Shown in pieces: positions 5,578-7,079 of a stretch of 7,079 bases of DNA; the first letter of the stretch is position 1; each line of letters begins with the position of its first letter. The notes beneath the pieces are model-generated. The model did not search any database. It saw only the letters and a program-made list of their open reading frames with translations, and was not told the origin of the DNA. The position numbers were made by a program, and so were the translations under genes. Origin of the DNA: Hydrogenothermaceae bacterium (GTDB lineage: Bacteria; Aquificota; Aquificia; Aquificales; Hydrogenothermaceae); NCBI GenBank assembly GCA_026985705.1, contig JALSPY010000281.1:1-7079 (forward strand), given 5' to 3'.

Positions 5578-7079
5578 AGCATACTTTTTGATATTTGTCT
5601 TTACAGTGTTTAGTTTAATACTATTAGGAAGACTTATCTATTTGCAGATTATAAAAGGGAAATACTATTACGAAAAGTCAGAAAAAAATCACCTTAAGGT
5701 TGTTGTTTTAAACGCTCCACGGGGAAATATATACGATAGAAATGGCATTCTATTAGCCTATGATAAACCTTCATATAATCTATACACCTTTCCATATATA
5801 ACAAAAAAGAGATTAAAAATTCTTGAAAGAAATTTAAAAAGAATACTGAATATAGAGCTTTCTGAAGATGTTAAAGAAAAAATAAAAAAAGGATACTCTT
5901 TAAAAGTAATAATAAAGAAAAATTTAACTGATAAACAGATAGAAAAGTTTTTTAGATACTCTTATCTTTTTACCGGTATATACTTAGAAGTTCAACCTAG
6001 AAGAATATATACAGAATATGCAAGGTATATGCCCCATCTTATAGGCTACGTAGGTTATCCCTCAGAGAAAGAGCTCAAGGAAAATCCCAAATTAAGACCG
6101 GATACATTAATCGGAAAAAGTGGAGTTGAAAAGATATTTGATAAGTATTTAAGGGGAAAGTATGGGACAAAGGGAATGGTTGTTGATGCATTAGGAAGGA
6201 TAAAGGAGATAAAATGGGAAAATTTACCTAAGAGAGGTAATGATATATATCTAACTGTAGATGCAAGAATTCAAAAAATAGTGTATGAAGCATTTGAAAA
6301 TACTGGAGAAAAATCTGGAGCTGTAGTAGTTTTTAATCCTGATGGATATGAAATATTAGCATTGCTCAGCTATCCTATATACGATATACAAAAATTTTCA
6401 GATGGGCTTACAAAAGAGGAATGGAAGGAGATAATAAAAAATCCATATAAACCACTTTTAAACAAAGCCTTAAAAGGAATTTATCCTCCCGGTTCTATTT
6501 TTAAAATAGTTGTAGGGTTAGGAGCTTTAAATGAAGGTGTGATAACTCCAAATACAAGAATTTACAGTGGTGGAAAGTTTAAATTGGGAAATTTTGTATT
6601 TAGAAACTGGAATTTAGGTGGTTGTGGTAGAGTTAATGTTATGGAAGCATTGGAAACTTCCTGTGATACTTTCTTTTATCAAATAAGTTTAAATTTGGGA
6701 GTTAGAAATATAACTAAATATGCTAAGTTATTTGGTATAGGGGAAAAACTTAATCCTGAAATAGAGAAAAGAGTAGCTACAGTTCCCACTCCTGAATGGA
6801 AAAGGAAAAGATTTGGTAAACCGTGGTATCCGGGAGATACTATAGTCTATAGCATAGGACAAGGATACTTATCTATAACTCCCTTTGATGGAGCAAAAAT
6901 TATAGCTCCGATAGCTAACGGTGGTAAAGTTTACAGACCTAAACTTCTTAAGGCTGTCCATAATAGAGATACAGGGGAGTATAAGGAAACTGGGAAGGTT
7001 TTAATAAGAAAATTACCTGTAAAACAGGAATATATAAAAGCAATAAAGAAAGGGCTTTATCTAGTTGTTTATGGAAACA
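5567..7079 (+). CDS. mrdA: Penicillin-binding protein 2, elongasome transpeptidase (3' end cut by window)
   Basis: PBP2 is the class B peptidoglycan transpeptidase that cross-links lateral wall with RodA. About 504 codons are present; the usual length is about 600, so the C-terminus, including the KTG triad motif, lies beyond the window. Its parts are a membrane anchor at about 6-27, the dimerisation/pedestal start APRGNIYDRNG (50-60), head-domain sequence TLIGKSGVEKIFD (180-192) and LTVDARIQ (229-236), and the transpeptidase domain. The catalytic motif is PPGSIFK (307-313), with nucleophile S310 and K313. The SxN-position motif is SCD (365-367). YSIGQGYLSITP (428-439) is also typical. The start ATG overlaps mreD by 11 nt and has only a weak purine-rich site (AAAGAAAG), pointing to coupling with mreD. 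An unusual point is the segment 334-353 (SGG, RNW, GGCG), where family members usually carry metal ligands. FtsI is less likely given the mreBCD context. Confidence 0.93.
   Translation, partial: MNSRAYFLIFVFTVFSLILLGRLIYLQIIKGKYYYEKSEKNHLKVVVLNAPRGNIYDRNGILLAYDKPSYNLYTFPYITKKRLKILERNLKRILNIELSEDVKEKIKKGYSLKVIIKKNLTDKQIEKFFRYSYLFTGIYLEVQPRRIYTEYARYMPHLIGYVGYPSEKELKENPKLRPDTLIGKSGVEKIFDKYLRGKYGTKGMVVDALGRIKEIKWENLPKRGNDIYLTVDARIQKIVYEAFENTGEKSGAVVVFNPDGYEILALLSYPIYDIQKFSDGLTKEEWKEIIKNPYKPLLNKALKGIYPPGSIFKIVVGLGALNEGVITPNTRIYSGGKFKLGNFVFRNWNLGGCGRVNVMEALETSCDTFFYQISLNLGVRNITKYAKLFGIGEKLNPEIEKRVATVPTPEWKRKRFGKPWYPGDTIVYSIGQGYLSITPFDGAKIIAPIANGGKVYRPKLLKAVHNRDTGEYKETGKVLIRKLPVKQEYIKAIKKGLYLVVYGN

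Overview
The window is an AT-rich (roughly one-third G+C by eye) stretch of bacterial chromosome, densely packed with housekeeping genes. Several features suggest a rod-shaped thermophilic bacterium of the Aquificota, perhaps of the Sulfurihydrogenibium/Hydrogenothermaceae type. These are the heavy use of AGA and ATA codons, many lysine, glutamate and isoleucine residues, strong GGAGG-type ribosome binding sites, and a short archaeal/thermophile-type S-adenosylhomocysteinase. The organism assignment is inference from style and protein type, not a database match.

Layout, left to right: (1) a small zinc-ribbon-like protein of unknown function (23-226, +); (2) a 148-bp spacer with a candidate promoter; (3) hemN, oxygen-independent coproporphyrinogen III oxidase, a radical-SAM heme-synthesis enzyme (375-1757, +); (4) a perfect 18-bp palindromic terminator that overlaps the last hemN codons and lies tail-to-tail with (5) ahcY, S-adenosylhomocysteinase (1776-3032, -); (6) a divergent regulatory region of about 210 bp holding a nested inverted repeat just upstream of the ahcY ribosome binding site and a candidate mreB promoter; (7) a rod-shape operon mreB-mreC-mreD-mrdA (3246 to the window end, +), with a 15-nt gap and then short overlaps between genes. 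The last gene, penicillin-binding protein 2, is cut by the window edge before its KTG motif.

The operon genes work together. MreB filaments on the inner face of the membrane, with MreC and MreD spanning it, position and activate the PBP2 transpeptidase for lateral wall growth. HemN and AhcY are separate metabolic units that meet only at a shared intergenic terminator. HemN cleaves SAM to methionine and 5'-deoxyadenosine, whereas AhcY removes the SAH left by methyltransferases, so both depend on the SAM pool but not on each other's product.

I see no mobile element, CRISPR array, tRNA, rRNA or obviously new multi-gene system. The points worth a second look are modest: the inverted repeat in front of ahcY, the coding-overlapping (possibly bidirectional) terminator, a PBP2 whose predicted zinc-site residues are mostly altered, and an exact internal copy of the mreB translation start region.
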